Of a stretch of DNA of 64,000 nucleotides, positions 8,377 through 18,170 are shown piece after piece. The notes beneath the pieces were generated by a model, which was not told the DNA's origin, did no database searches, and worked only from the letters and a program-made list of their open reading frames with translations. Each line of letters opens with the position of its first letter. Positions within the stretch are counted from its first letter, which is position 1. The stretch is from NCBI GenBank assembly GCA_963663265.2, contig CAXXXM010000002.1, positions 1,798,001 to 1,862,000 of the forward strand, read 5' to 3'. This stretch comes from JAEXOD01 sp963663265. Lineage in GTDB: Bacteria; Bacteroidota; Ignavibacteria; Ignavibacteriales; Melioribacteraceae. Made by a program: the position numbers and the translations under genes.

Positions 8377-10755
8377 ATGTTAAAAAAACACTCTTTAATT
8401 TTATTCATTTTATTAACATTTTGGGGTATGTTAAACGTAAACAACGCACAAAATTTTGCAGGCGGTACTATAAGTGGGTTTATTTATGATGCAGCCAACG
8501 GGGAAGCTTTAATTGGTGCAAATGTTTACATTAAAGAACTTAGTATTGGAACTACGACAAATAATAGTGGATATTTTGTTATTCCCGGTATGAAGGAAGG
8601 CGAATATTTACTTACAGTAAGTTATATTGGCTATAAGACGATTGAAAAGAAAATTATGGTAAAAAACGGTTCAAAAAACACATTTAAGTTTAATTTAGAA
8701 TTGGATATGGTAAATACAGGGGAAGTTGTTGTATCCGCAGATTCTATTAGAACTATTGAAAAATTATTTATTAAGCCTGTTTCAAAAATGGAATTTACTG
8801 GAAAACAAATTAATCAAATTCCAAAAATGGTTGAAGCTGATTTATTACGTGCATTGCAAACAGTGCCGGGTATTACTGCACTTTCCGATTTTTCATCAGC
8901 TTTATATGTAAGGGGTGGAACACCTGACCAAAATTTGTTTTTGATTGATGGTACCGATGTTTACAATCCAGAGCATGCTTTTGGCATTTTTTCAACTTTT
9001 AATACTAATGCTATTAAAAAAGTTGATTTATCAAAAGGGGGTTTTGGTGCTGAATATGGTGGAAGATTATCTTCGGTTATGGATGTAACAAATTTGGATG
9101 GAAATAGAAACAAGTTTGAAGGAGTAGTTAATTTAAGTTTGTTATCCGCTTCAACAACTTTACAAATGCCAATTGGTAATTTCGGCTCAATTTCGGGGAG
9201 TATAAGAAGAACTTATATTGACCAGACATACTCTAAATGGGTAGATGACATTCCGGACTATTATTTTATTGACGGTAACTTGAAGGGATTTTTTGATATT
9301 TCTGAAAATGACAAGTTAACCGTTAGTTATTTTGGAAGTTTTGACGATCTTGACTTTAAATTAGATAAAGATGCTAAAGAATCGATGGGCTTTGTTTATG
9401 ACTGGGGTAACACTACCGGAAGTATAAACTGGAAACATATTTTCAGCCCACAATTGTTTGCAAGTTTTTGGGCTACTGCATCTCGTTTTGAATCGAATTT
9501 TAACTTTAACGATTTAATTGATATGCACGAAAAAAATAAAATAACTGATTATGCTTTTAAGGGAGCATTAGAGTACTATGCAACTACAAATTTTAATATA
9601 AAATTTGGCGTGGAACAAAAATTACTTCATGGAGTATATTACTCTGAATGGGGAGATGGCAAAGCTGATATTAACAGACATAGACAATATACAACCGGTT
9701 ACTTAAGTTTGGATTGGAAACCAACAAAAGATTTGTCATTAGAAACCGGTTTAAGATATAATTATTTTAATGCAGAAGAAAACTTTTCGGATTTTGACCC
9801 TCGCTTTTCTTTAAAATATAGGCTTACAGATAAAAGCAATGTTAAGTTTGCAGCTGGTATTTACCATCAATACTTAAATAGAATACCAAGAATGTTTTTT
9901 GCAAGTATTTGGACAACTGCTGACGAAAATACTAAGGGATCGGAGTCTAAACACTTGATTTTAAGTTACCAAAGAGAAATTGGTGATATTGTAGAGTTTG
10001 AAGCTGAAGTCTATTATAAGGATTATAAAAATCTGTATGCATATAATACAATCTTTAATGCAGAAGTTGCACCTGATAGTTATGACGAAAAAGGGAACCC
10101 TATTTATGGTTCTACTGAAAAATTGTTTAATCGTGGTGATGGGAAATCGTATGGTTTTGAATTGATGTTAAGAAAAGATATTGGAGCAATAACAGGCTGG
10201 GTTTCATATTCTTTATCAAGAACAAATTATACCTTTGATGACATAAATCAGGGGAATGAATTTGTTCCAAGACATGATAGAACATCAGTAATTAATGTTG
10301 TGTTAAATAGTGATATTGGCAGCATTTTTAGCGGCAAATGGAATGAGGCACCCGACGAATCGAGTTCTAAATGGTTAGTTGGCATAAATTTTATTTACAC
10401 AACGGGTCAGCCTTTAACAACTCCGGGTTCGGCGTATTATTCAAATACTTTGCCTGATTGGACAGCGTTAATACATGGAAAAGAAAAAATGGATGGGTAT
10501 AATTTATATCCAAGCGAAATTAACAATTTCCGTTTGCCTCCTTACATTAGAATGGATTTAAGTATAACATATGAAAAGAATTATGGAAGTTGGACATTAT
10601 CGCCATACTTGCAGATTATTAATATTGGTAATAGAAAGAATGTTTGGTTTGTAAATTATAACCAAAATTTTGAAAATGGAGTTTTAACAACTAAAGTTGA
10701 AAAAGTTAACATGCTGCCATTATTGCCAAGTATTGGTGTAACAATTAGGTTTTAA
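8377..10755 (+). CDS. TonB-dependent receptor with carboxypeptidase-like regulatory domain
   Basis: A 792-residue outer membrane receptor. Signal peptide (to NNAQ, about residue 25), a CarboxypepD_reg beta domain (ISGFIYDAANGEALIGANVYI ... about residues 31-115), a plug domain (LLRALQTVPGITALSDFSSALYVRGGTPDQNLFLIDG ... GGFGAEYGGRLSSVMDV) and a 22-strand barrel ending in an aromatic (SIGVTIRF). Such receptors import large ligands such as siderophores, oligosaccharides or peptides using TonB energy. A good AAAAGGAAAA ribosome site precedes the ATG. The DUF4249 lipoprotein gene starts 13 bp downstream, a typical pairing in Bacteroidota-type genomes. Substrate is not evident. Confidence 0.93.
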   Translation: MLKKHSLILFILLTFWGMLNVNNAQNFAGGTISGFIYDAANGEALIGANVYIKELSIGTTTNNSGYFVIPGMKEGEYLLTVSYIGYKTIEKKIMVKNGSKNTFKFNLELDMVNTGEVVVSADSIRTIEKLFIKPVSKMEFTGKQINQIPKMVEADLLRALQTVPGITALSDFSSALYVRGGTPDQNLFLIDGTDVYNPEHAFGIFSTFNTNAIKKVDLSKGGFGAEYGGRLSSVMDVTNLDGNRNKFEGVVNLSLLSASTTLQMPIGNFGSISGSIRRTYIDQTYSKWVDDIPDYYFIDGNLKGFFDISENDKLTVSYFGSFDDLDFKLDKDAKESMGFVYDWGNTTGSINWKHIFSPQLFASFWATASRFESNFNFNDLIDMHEKNKITDYAFKGALEYYATTNFNIKFGVEQKLLHGVYYSEWGDGKADINRHRQYTTGYLSLDWKPTKDLSLETGLRYNYFNAEENFSDFDPRFSLKYRLTDKSNVKFAAGIYHQYLNRIPRMFFASIWTTADENTKGSESKHLILSYQREIGDIVEFEAEVYYKDYKNLYAYNTIFNAEVAPDSYDEKGNPIYGSTEKLFNRGDGKSYGFELMLRKDIGAITGWVSYSLSRTNYTFDDINQGNEFVPRHDRTSVINVVLNSDIGSIFSGKWNEAPDESSSKWLVGINFIYTTGQPLTTPGSAYYSNTLPDWTALIHGKEKMDGYNLYPSEINNFRLPPYIRMDLSITYEKNYGSWTLSPYLQIINIGNRKNVWFVNYNQNFENGVLTTKVEKVNMLPLLPSIGVTIRF

Positions 10756-10768
10756 TTAAGGAGAAAAT

Positions 10769-11662
10769 ATGAATTATATAAAAAATAAATTAAACAGATT
10801 TTTGTTAACAGCTTTTGTTTTGTTAAGTGTTTTTTCACTTTCTGCTTGTGGCGATCCAACAGTTGAAGTTACAGATGAGCAGTATGAACCAAAAATTGTT
10901 GTTGAGGCTTATTTGTATGCAGGCGAAACTGTTAAAGATATTAAATTAAGCAGAAACTTTAGATTGGGTGAACAAATTAATTTGGATGGTTTACGTTTAA
11001 CACCATCGACAAATAATGTTGTTGTTACTATTAATGATATTCCATTGGAATTTGATTCGCAAACAAAAACATATTTTAATAACAGTATTACCGTTGGATA
11101 TAATACAACTTATGAATTAAAAATATCTGCTATAGTTGAAGGACAAGCTTTGGTTACAAAGTCAGTAACAACTACTCCGGCTCAAGGCTTTAGTGTAGCA
11201 AACAAAACGCTTGGAACATTTAAATATCGTCAACAAGAAGTTAATATAGAATATACACCTTCGCCCGGAACCGAATTTTACGCGTTTTCATTTTTGGCGG
11301 ATTCTGCTTCTTTAGACAACTTCATTTATGATAATCCTTTTGAACCGGGATTAAGCAGGCAAGATGTTGAAGATAAATTTAACGCATATTATTTCCAGGC
11401 AAGCTATATAACAAACATTAACTCTAATATTGCAGGTCCGTATACATATACTCTTAAAGTTTATGATGCATGGTTTTACAGTTCTTATACTGCTACAATA
11501 TATGCAGGCGATACAAACTTTAAAGCTTATGTGTTGACTGCAAAAAACGTTGCAGAGTTTGATGGAAACTTTCATGAACCGGAAGTTTTGTTCCAGGGCT
11601 CCGGCTGTGGAGTTTTTGCCTCGGCAATACGTGAAAAAGTAACATTTACAATTGTTCCGTAA
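10769..11662 (+). CDS. DUF4249-family lipoprotein, partner of TonB receptor
   Basis: A 297-residue lipoprotein: signal peptide ending in the lipobox LSAC (Cys about residue 27). The body fits the DUF4249 family: EPKIVVEAYLYAGETVKDIKLSRNF near the start, NTTYELKISAIVEG, then two beta-rich domains, and a C-terminal GSGCGVFASAIREKVTF block. DUF4249 proteins are regularly coded directly after CarboxypepD_reg TonB receptors and are thought to be surface lids or ligand binders for them. Ribosome site AAGGAG sits 7 bp before the ATG, and only 13 bp separate it from the receptor gene, so they are co-transcribed. Confidence 0.88.
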   Translation: MNYIKNKLNRFLLTAFVLLSVFSLSACGDPTVEVTDEQYEPKIVVEAYLYAGETVKDIKLSRNFRLGEQINLDGLRLTPSTNNVVVTINDIPLEFDSQTKTYFNNSITVGYNTTYELKISAIVEGQALVTKSVTTTPAQGFSVANKTLGTFKYRQQEVNIEYTPSPGTEFYAFSFLADSASLDNFIYDNPFEPGLSRQDVEDKFNAYYFQASYITNINSNIAGPYTYTLKVYDAWFYSSYTATIYAGDTNFKAYVLTAKNVAEFDGNFHEPEVLFQGSGCGVFASAIREKVTFTIVP

Positions 11663-11760
11663 GAAACAGATAACAGAAGTCAGAGTTCAGAATTCAGATA
11701 ACAGATAACAGATGACAGATTGAATAGGTAAAAGGAAATAGGTAGAAGGCAAAAGCATTT

Positions 11761-11798
11761 AAAAAAAGTCAACCGGCGTGTTTTTTACGTCGGTTGAC
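11761..11798 (-). terminator. Rho-independent terminator of repeated type (minus direction)
   Basis: Read on the minus strand: stem GTCAACCGACGT ... ACGCCGGTTGAC followed by TTTTTTT. It faces the end of the minus-strand T9SS cargo gene, some 550 bp away, and is a second copy of the unit at 12211-12244. Confidence 0.7.
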
Positions 11799-12210
11799 AT
11801 ACAATCATTTAGAATTAAAAATTAAAAATTAAAAATTATTTCCGTCGGTTGACATACAAAATTAAAATTTTCCTCAGTATTTTATGTCGCCACTTGCGTG
11901 GCTTTTTTTTTGTCTTTTTTCTACTGTGCTACAATTATTTTCCCGCTTTGCGGGAATTTATATGATAGAAACCAGAAATTAGAAAATAGATATTAGAAGT
12001 TAGAAAATAGAAGTCAGAATTCAGATTTCAGACAACAGAAAGCAGATAACAGGTTCCAGATGACAGATTGAATAGGTAAGAGGAAATAGGTGGAAGGAAC
12101 AAGCAAAAACAGAAGTTAGAAATCAGATGTTAGAAAACAGAAATCAGAATTCAGATAATAGATGACAGATTGAATAGGTAAAAGGAAATAGGTAGAAGGC
12201 AAAAGCATTT

Positions 12211-12244
12211 AAAAAAAGTCAACCGGCGTTTTTTGCCGGTTGAC
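12211..12244 (-). terminator. Rho-independent terminator of repeated type (minus direction)
   Basis: On the minus strand the stem GTCAACCGGC ... GCCGGTTGAC is followed by TTTTTTT. It lies about 90 bp past the stop of the minus-strand T9SS cargo gene ending at 12337 and is the likely terminator of that operon. Same stem family as 11761, 57854 and 62480. Confidence 0.78.
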
Positions 12245-12336
12245 ATACAATCATTAAAAATTAAGAATTAAAAATTAAAAATTATTTCCGTCGGTTGACA
12301 TACAATAATTTAACCTTCAACCTTTAACACTTAACC

Positions 12337-14610
12337 TTACTTTAAAAGAACCATTTTCTTGGTTAACATGTTTTTACCATACTGCAATGAGTACAAATAA
12401 ACACCACTTGCAAGATTGCCACCATTAAAATTAACTTTATAAGTTCCTTTGGTTTTAAAATCATTAACCAGAGTTGCAACCTTTTGTCCCAATATATTAA
12501 ACACTTCAAGTTTTATTTTTTCATCTTTTGGAATTGTAAAACTGATAGTAGTACTTGGGTTAAATGGATTTGGATAATTTTGCTTTAATTCAAATTTGTT
12601 GGGTAATAAAGATTCATCATTAACATCAGTAGTAATTAATGAATGATTAACGGTAAACGAAACTTTGTCGCCTGTTTTAATTGGGCGGGCGGTTAAAATA
12701 TTTTGAATATCGCCTGTGTTAGGATAAACAATATTACCCGCAGGTTTTACGCTTTTTACTGAAGCGTGATAATCAGGAAAACTGCTTTGATATTGTGCAG
12801 GTGTTAGTAAAATTAATGTTTCACCAGGATCCCACTGTTTGTTTTTTGTGGCATTAGGTTCACTAATAAACAATCTCATTTTTTGATTGTTAGTTACATC
12901 AGTAACCGTAAAAGGCACTTCCACTTCTCTCACACCGGAAGTACTGTAAGCACTATCAAGCGGTGTAACATATTTTCCGTTTGATAAAGTATCGCAATTG
13001 CCCCAAACTAAACGGCAGTCAATTGGAGCTAAAACAACACTGCTGGTAGGAGCAACAACTTGAAAATTAATGTTAGTGCCTGAATTATTAATAAAAGTTG
13101 AGTTGTCAAGGTCTAAAGCAAAATCGAACTCGGGTTTAAATTCAACTGCAATTCCTTCAAAATTTGGAGTGATATAAAAAACGTTTTCACCCGCTGTAAT
13201 TGGATAATCATTAACAACGGTTGTGTTTGTTGTTGTGTTTACAATATCTGCTGTGGCTTGTTTAGTCCCAACTTCTGTATAAGTAATTTCATAATTATTG
13301 TTGGTTACTAAAGTAGAGTCTACCACATGGACAATAATTTTGCTTGTATTATTTCCATTGCTATTTATGTAAGTGGTTGGCTCAATTATGGCTTGGGGAA
13401 AAGTAGGTTCAAATAGTTTTGCAACTATTTCATAATCATTGTTTTCAATTCCCCAGCTTGAGTATACTGCCAATATCTTGTTGTCTTCTTTTGGTATAAA
13501 TACAGGTTCCCATTGATAGCTATCAGAAAAGTCATTTACTTTGGTTTCAAAACTGATTTTTTCTAAATCGGAATTAAAATAAATCGCATATACACCTTCT
13601 CTATCGCCATCGGTAAGCCAAGAAGACCAAAGAACTGCAATATTGCCGTTGCTTAACACACCAACTTTTGGTAACCATTGATAATGCAATGTTGTTTTAT
13701 TAACTAAAATTTCCCCGCCGATTTTATTACCGTTGGAATCAAATTTCTGTAAATAAATTCCTCCATCATCACCATCTTGTTCCCAGCTGCACCAAACGGC
13801 AATAATGTTATTGTTGCTATCAATTGTAAAATCACCAAACCATTGATAGTTGTTAACATAAGTGTTTAAGGCAAATTCATCTGTAACAACATCTCCGTTA
13901 GAATTAAATATCTTTCCATAAACCCCATAACCGGATGGTGAGGCTGAATCCTGTTTCCATGATTCCCAAGTTATTAAAAAGTTACCATTGGAGAAAGATT
14001 TAATAGCTGGACGCTGCTGACTATTAAGAGTTGTTGTGTTAACTTGAAACTCGCTCCCAACTTTAGTACCGTTTACGTCAAATCTTTGAGCATAAATTCC
14101 TTTATTGCTGCCATCTTGATACCAAGAATCCCAAGTAATAACAAAGTTGCCATTATTATCAATTGTAACATCGGGATTTGTTTGTGAATGTAAAGTTGTT
14201 GAATTAACTAAAAACTCATCTCCAACAGGTAGATTGTTTTTATATAAACGAGCTTTTATATCGTAAATTGAAGTAAAATCTGTGTGAGATGCCCAAACAA
14301 TAACAAACGCACCACTTCCATTCATGGCAATTGCAGGTCTCTCTTGATTATTATTTGTAACGGTATTTACAAGTTCTTCAACTCCAACTTTTTGATCTTG
14401 GGAATTAAATTTTTGCAAATAAATTTCATCTGCACTACTTACACTAATTTGATTCAGCGATGTCCATACAATTACATAATTGCCTTGAGAATCGCGTGCA
14501 ATTTGAGGGTCGCGCTGAGTTGAATCTTTATAAGTATTAACAATAAACTCGGACTGAGCATACAAAGAACTAACTAAAAAAACTAACAATACATATATTA
14601 TCTTTTTCAT
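12337..14610 (-). CDS. Secreted repeat protein with T9SS type A sorting domain
   Basis: A 757-residue exported protein. Signal peptide to about residue 19 (SSLYAQ). Residues about 25-400 hold at least seven repeats of roughly 52 residues built on the pattern [AV]QRFDxNGxKVGxEFxVNTTTxxxQxxPxI, then GNFxIxWxSWxQDG; this looks like a beta-propeller or similar all-beta array. Beta-sandwich regions follow. The last ~80 residues are a type A Por/T9SS sorting domain: NYPNPFNPSTTISF, then LGQKVATLVND and GVYLYSLQYG ... KKMVLLK. It would be exported by T9SS and fixed to or released from the surface. The dipeptidase gene lies 7 bp upstream in the same operon. Ligand or role is unknown. Confidence 0.9.
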   Translation of the reverse strand: MKKIIYVLLVFLVSSLYAQSEFIVNTYKDSTQRDPQIARDSQGNYVIVWTSLNQISVSSADEIYLQKFNSQDQKVGVEELVNTVTNNNQERPAIAMNGSGAFVIVWASHTDFTSIYDIKARLYKNNLPVGDEFLVNSTTLHSQTNPDVTIDNNGNFVITWDSWYQDGSNKGIYAQRFDVNGTKVGSEFQVNTTTLNSQQRPAIKSFSNGNFLITWESWKQDSASPSGYGVYGKIFNSNGDVVTDEFALNTYVNNYQWFGDFTIDSNNNIIAVWCSWEQDGDDGGIYLQKFDSNGNKIGGEILVNKTTLHYQWLPKVGVLSNGNIAVLWSSWLTDGDREGVYAIYFNSDLEKISFETKVNDFSDSYQWEPVFIPKEDNKILAVYSSWGIENNDYEIVAKLFEPTFPQAIIEPTTYINSNGNNTSKIIVHVVDSTLVTNNNYEITYTEVGTKQATADIVNTTTNTTVVNDYPITAGENVFYITPNFEGIAVEFKPEFDFALDLDNSTFINNSGTNINFQVVAPTSSVVLAPIDCRLVWGNCDTLSNGKYVTPLDSAYSTSGVREVEVPFTVTDVTNNQKMRLFISEPNATKNKQWDPGETLILLTPAQYQSSFPDYHASVKSVKPAGNIVYPNTGDIQNILTARPIKTGDKVSFTVNHSLITTDVNDESLLPNKFELKQNYPNPFNPSTTISFTIPKDEKIKLEVFNILGQKVATLVNDFKTKGTYKVNFNGGNLASGVYLYSLQYGKNMLTKKMVLLK

Positions 14611-14617
14611 AAGTCAC

Positions 14618-15280
14618 CTATTTCATTTGAAAATCTAATAATGGATAAGAAGAAGCATTAGGAACTTCATAATGCCACCATTCATCTTCGTAAATTGAAA
14701 AACCGGCATAATCATTCATAATGGTTCTTAGTAAAAGTCTGTTTGCAATTGCTGCTTGTGATAAATTGTTGTATGATTGAGAAGCCTGAATACTAAAATC
14801 GTCAAATTTGGTCGGCATCTGCAGTTCTTGACCCGTTGCAAGATCAATTAATGTTAAATCAATTGCTCCACCGCGGTTGTGCTTTGAGCCTGTATTTGGG
14901 TCTGCTATGTATGTAGGATTAGGGTAGATAGCGAAAAACAAATACTGTACTGCACGTGGTCTATAACCATCCCAAATTTTAATACCAATACCTTGGGGAT
15001 AACTTACTCCATTGTGTGTGCGTATTTTGCGTAACGAGTCTTGTGCAACTTTAAGCATGTTGGCTGCTTTTAGCAGCATTAAACATTCGTTAGCAGTATA
15101 AAACTTTGGAAGCTGCATGTCTCCTGTTGGGAGATTTAAAAACTTGTGATCTGCTGAGCTGTAACGCAAATCAATAACAATATCGGGGATTAATTCTTTG
15201 GGATTTACAAGCTCGTCTTCTGCCGTTTGGGCTTTCACAAAAATCGGAAGAATTAAAAGTAGAAACAATAACCTGTTCAT
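14618..15280 (-). CDS. D-alanyl-D-alanine dipeptidase (peptidase M15D, VanX/DdpX-like)
   Basis: A 220-residue zinc dipeptidase with a signal peptide (MNRLLFLLLILPIFVKAQ), so periplasmic. Family signatures: IVIDLRYSSADHKFLNLPTGD near the N-terminus, the zinc motif SKHNRGGAIDLTL (H-x6-D), the specificity loop MPTKFDDF, and EDEWWHYEV, holding catalytic Glu and the third zinc ligand. Length fits DdpX/VanX relatives. It would cut D-Ala-D-Ala released from peptidoglycan turnover. It is the first gene of a two-gene operon with the T9SS cargo gene downstream. With no VanHA homologues nearby, cell-wall recycling is likelier than glycopeptide resistance. Confidence 0.92.
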   Translation of the reverse strand: MNRLLFLLLILPIFVKAQTAEDELVNPKELIPDIVIDLRYSSADHKFLNLPTGDMQLPKFYTANECLMLLKAANMLKVAQDSLRKIRTHNGVSYPQGIGIKIWDGYRPRAVQYLFFAIYPNPTYIADPNTGSKHNRGGAIDLTLIDLATGQELQMPTKFDDFSIQASQSYNNLSQAAIANRLLLRTIMNDYAGFSIYEDEWWHYEVPNASSYPLLDFQMK

Positions 15281-15308
15281 TTATTACCTCACATATCATA
15301 AAATAGAA

Positions 15309-17381
15309 TTAATTAAATTTAATACGACTATCAATTGTAAAATACTGATTTTCCTTTGTAACAATCAATGGGTTAATATCAAACTCTTCAATATTAGAGT
15401 TTTCAGTAATCATTTTTGCACAATTATTTATTATTTTTATTAATGGTTGTATATCAATTTTCTTTTCGCCTCTTAGTCCGGCTAATAGTTTTCCTGCTCT
15501 TGTGGAGTTAATCATATCCAAAACATCTTCTTCGCATACAAAAGCTGATTTTGTTGTTATATCGTTAAATAATTCAACATACTTTCCGCCTAACCCAAAC
15601 GATATAGTTGGACCAAACGATTTATCTTTAATACCACCAATCAGCAATTCGTACTTTGTTTGAATAAATGGTTGAATTAAAAACTGATTGACTTCTACGT
15701 TACGTTTTCTAAAATTACTAATTATAGTAACACAAGCAGATAAATATTCATCATAATCTTTTATATTTAAAATTACCCCGCCTATATCCGATTTGTGAGT
15801 AAACTTTTTGTTTATCCCTTTAACTACAATAGGAAATTTATTCGGTTTGTATTTTGTATATTCTTCTGCTTCAATAACGGTTTCATCAACTATTGGAATG
15901 TTGTAGTGCTTTAATATTTTGTTTGTGTCTTCTGCCGAAATATAACCTGAAGAATTGTTAAAAATATTCCTGCTATAATTGTTTAATAATTTTACTCTTT
16001 GAGAATTGTAAACAATTTGATTTTTGTTATTACTAAAAATATTCATGTTTTTAATAATTGGCGAAACGTCTTCAGGATTTTTGAATAATGGTTTTTTTGA
16101 TATTGAATTACTTTTATAGTTGTTCCAAAATTCAGGTAAAGGCATTACAATTTGCATTATCGGTTTATCTGATTCAATACCGTTTATAGCTTCAACAACA
16201 GGCAAAGGTTGAACCATAACAGGCTCTACAAAAATGGAAATTACAGAATCAACATTATCATCTTGAAGTAAAAGTTTTGCAGATTCAGCATACATTTCGG
16301 CAGTTCCGCCCGGTAATAAATCAACCGGATTGTTTACACTCCCTTCTGGATGTACAATCTGTTTAAGTTTTGTTTTAGTTCCTTCATTAAGATCAGCTAA
16401 TTTTAGATTGTTTTGTTCAAGTGAATCAACACACAAAATTGCAGGTCCACCGGCGTTGGTTAAAACGGCAACTTTATTTCCTTTGGGCAAAGGGAAATTT
16501 TCAAATCCTTTTGCAGTATTAAATAAATCGTTTAGGTTATCAACTCTTATTATGCCGAATTGATTTAATACCGAATTAACAATTTTATCCGAACTATTTA
16601 ACGCACCTGTATGCGATGATGCAGCCTTGCTTCCGCTTGAAGTTTTACCGGCTTTAAGAGTAATTATTGGTTTTGTAAATTTATTGTTTATTGCTCTGTT
16701 AATAAATCCAAAACCATCTTCAAAACTTTCAAGATATAGAGCAATGGTTTCGATGTTGTTATCAGTCATCCAATAATCTAACAAATCGTTTTCATTTATA
16801 TCGGCTTTGTTGCCAACACTTATAAAATGAGCAAATTTAATATCGGTTAATCGTAACGAATTTAAAACTGCGGCTCCTAATGCACCACTTTGTGATGCAA
16901 ATGCTGTTTTGCCGGTTTCAGGACGTTCAGCAACAAATGTAGCATTAAGCATAATATTGCTTAAAGTATTAATTGCACCCATGCAGTTTGGACCAACCAT
17001 TCGTATGTTGGCATTTTTAATTTTCTCTTTTATACGTTCTTCTACAATGGCACCTTCGCTTCCGGTTTCTTTAAATCCGGCAGTAATAAGAATTATTGCT
17101 CCAACTTTTGTTTCAATCAACTTGTCAATTGATTCTTCAACAAATGCTTTTGGAACAATTACAATTGCTAAATCAATCGGTTTGGGGATATCACTAATAT
17201 TTTTATAACATTTTACACCCAAAATAGAATCGCTTTTGGGATTTGTTAAATAAAGATCGCCTTTATACCCATAATTTAAAATAGTTTTAGTAAGTTCGTA
17301 ACCTATACTTTTTTCTTTTGAAGATGCACCGATTATTGCGGTGGTTTGCGGATAGAAAAGTTTACTTAAATTAGTATTCAT
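15309..17381 (-). CDS. ADP-forming acyl-CoA (acetate-CoA) ligase, fused alpha-beta
   Basis: About 690 residues, with both halves of the NDP-forming acyl-CoA synthetase in one chain. N-terminal CoA-binding Rossmann domain (AIIGASSKEKSIGYEL, VGPNCMGAIN), ligase-CoA domain with the phospho-histidine in SKAASSHTGALNSS, then a C-terminal ATP-grasp domain (FPIVVKGINKKFTHKSDIGG ... FGLGGKYVELFND). The reaction is acyl-CoA + ADP + Pi to acid + CoA + ATP, a fermentative ATP-making step. The frame can be opened by a TTG at 17393, but the ATG at 17381 has a GGGGAG ribosome site 5 bp upstream and matches the family start, so it is preferred. The RlpA gene lies 22 bp further upstream on the same strand. 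Confidence 0.92.
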   Translation of the reverse strand: MNTNLSKLFYPQTTAIIGASSKEKSIGYELTKTILNYGYKGDLYLTNPKSDSILGVKCYKNISDIPKPIDLAIVIVPKAFVEESIDKLIETKVGAIILITAGFKETGSEGAIVEERIKEKIKNANIRMVGPNCMGAINTLSNIMLNATFVAERPETGKTAFASQSGALGAAVLNSLRLTDIKFAHFISVGNKADINENDLLDYWMTDNNIETIALYLESFEDGFGFINRAINNKFTKPIITLKAGKTSSGSKAASSHTGALNSSDKIVNSVLNQFGIIRVDNLNDLFNTAKGFENFPLPKGNKVAVLTNAGGPAILCVDSLEQNNLKLADLNEGTKTKLKQIVHPEGSVNNPVDLLPGGTAEMYAESAKLLLQDDNVDSVISIFVEPVMVQPLPVVEAINGIESDKPIMQIVMPLPEFWNNYKSNSISKKPLFKNPEDVSPIIKNMNIFSNNKNQIVYNSQRVKLLNNYSRNIFNNSSGYISAEDTNKILKHYNIPIVDETVIEAEEYTKYKPNKFPIVVKGINKKFTHKSDIGGVILNIKDYDEYLSACVTIISNFRKRNVEVNQFLIQPFIQTKYELLIGGIKDKSFGPTISFGLGGKYVELFNDITTKSAFVCEEDVLDMINSTRAGKLLAGLRGEKKIDIQPLIKIINNCAKMITENSNIEEFDINPLIVTKENQYFTIDSRIKFN

Positions 17382-17403
17382 ACTACTCCCCAAAAAAGAT
17401 TAT

Positions 17404-17883
17404 TTAATAGCCTAACTCCAATACTTCTATTTGTACGTTAACAACTCCATCTTTTACCATATCAAGAGCCTGAGCCGTACCAAGACTTAAATCTATTATT
17501 CGTTCCGGGTGTACAGGCATTCTGTCATTTACACGTACTATTACAGATTTATAGTTTTTTAGATTTGTAATTCTTAATATTGAGCCAAATGGCAGAGTGG
17601 GGTGGGCGGCGGTTAAACCGTACATATCATATGTTTCACCATTTGAAGTTGTGCGTCCGTTAAACTTATCGGCATAATATGATGCCAAACCGGTATATAC
17701 CTCGCCAACTCTTGCAGTATCTATTGCGAGATTATCGTTTTTTTCTCCGTTATATCTTGTGTTACTTGAAAAACGAGGAACAACTGAACAAGCTGAAAAA
17801 ATGATGGTTAAATATATAAGAACTAATAATTTGCCGGAATTTGTAAGTAAATGGCAGTCTATCTTGAAATAATATCTATTCAT
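17404..17883 (-). CDS. rlpA: RlpA-like septal lytic transglycosylase domain lipoprotein
   Basis: A 159-residue protein with an N-terminal hydrophobic stretch and lipobox-like IIFSAC (Cys about 32), so probably a lipoprotein. Residues about 65-157 form the RlpA double-psi beta-barrel: GLASYYADKFNGRTTSNGE, YDMYGLTAAHPTLPFGS, VRVNDRMP and RIIDLSLGTAQAL. The conserved Asp of VNDR and the His of AAH are in place. RlpA proteins cleave naked glycan at septa; a C-terminal SPOR domain is missing here, which is common in shorter relatives. No strong ribosome site precedes the ATG, so the start could be slightly different. Confidence 0.88.
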   Translation of the reverse strand: MNRYYFKIDCHLLTNSGKLLVLIYLTIIFSACSVVPRFSSNTRYNGEKNDNLAIDTARVGEVYTGLASYYADKFNGRTTSNGETYDMYGLTAAHPTLPFGSILRITNLKNYKSVIVRVNDRMPVHPERIIDLSLGTAQALDMVKDGVVNVQIEVLELGY

Positions 17884-18052
17884 AACAATAATGGCATATT
17901 TGGAAATAATCTTACTCTTTTTAAATATTAATATAAAAAAGTAATAATTAAAATGCTTATAATTTATTGGGAGTTAATAATATGGTTGTTACAGTTTTAA
18001 CAAAGTTATTTATAGACTCATTAAAAATCATAGCTCAGACAATGTTTTACAA

Positions 18053-18170
18053 TAACCAAGTCTCAAGTTTCCAGTCTCAAGTCTCTATCATTAATGGGTG
18101 CGACTTCGTCCGAAGTCGTGGGGATAGTTATTCTACATAGTTAACGACATGTGATTGCTCCGCAATCAAT
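18053..18170 (+). repeat. Interspersed repeat copy 1 (hairpin-bearing, ~115 bp)
   Basis: Starts with AACCAAGTCTCAAGTTTCCAG, includes the hairpin CGACTTCGTCCGAAGTCG, then GTTAACGACATGTGATTGC and the hairpin GATTGCTCCGCAATC. Nearly identical to 18537-18651, offset 483 bp. The tail GTTAACGACRTGTGATTGC also ends each unit of the 411-bp tandem repeat at 30.8 and 31.2 kb. Confidence 0.85.

Larger units (their letters stand above)
11663..12336. repeat. Intergenic repeat island: word arrays and terminator-like units
   Basis: No gene is supported in these 674 bases between two convergent operons. The stretch alternates purine-rich degenerate arrays (AGATAACAGAAGTCAGA-like words at 11665-11735, 11965-12060 and 12110-12170) with two copies of a roughly 110-bp unit: GAATAGGTAAAAGGAAATAGG, a hairpin, AT-rich spacer, then TTTCCGTCGGTTGACATACAA (about 11722-11860 and 12168-12305). 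Between them lie short hairpins such as CCACTTGCGTGG (11891-11902) and CCCGCTTTGCGGG (11942-11954). The same units return in the opposite orientation at 57.8 and 62.4 kb. Confidence 0.75.
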
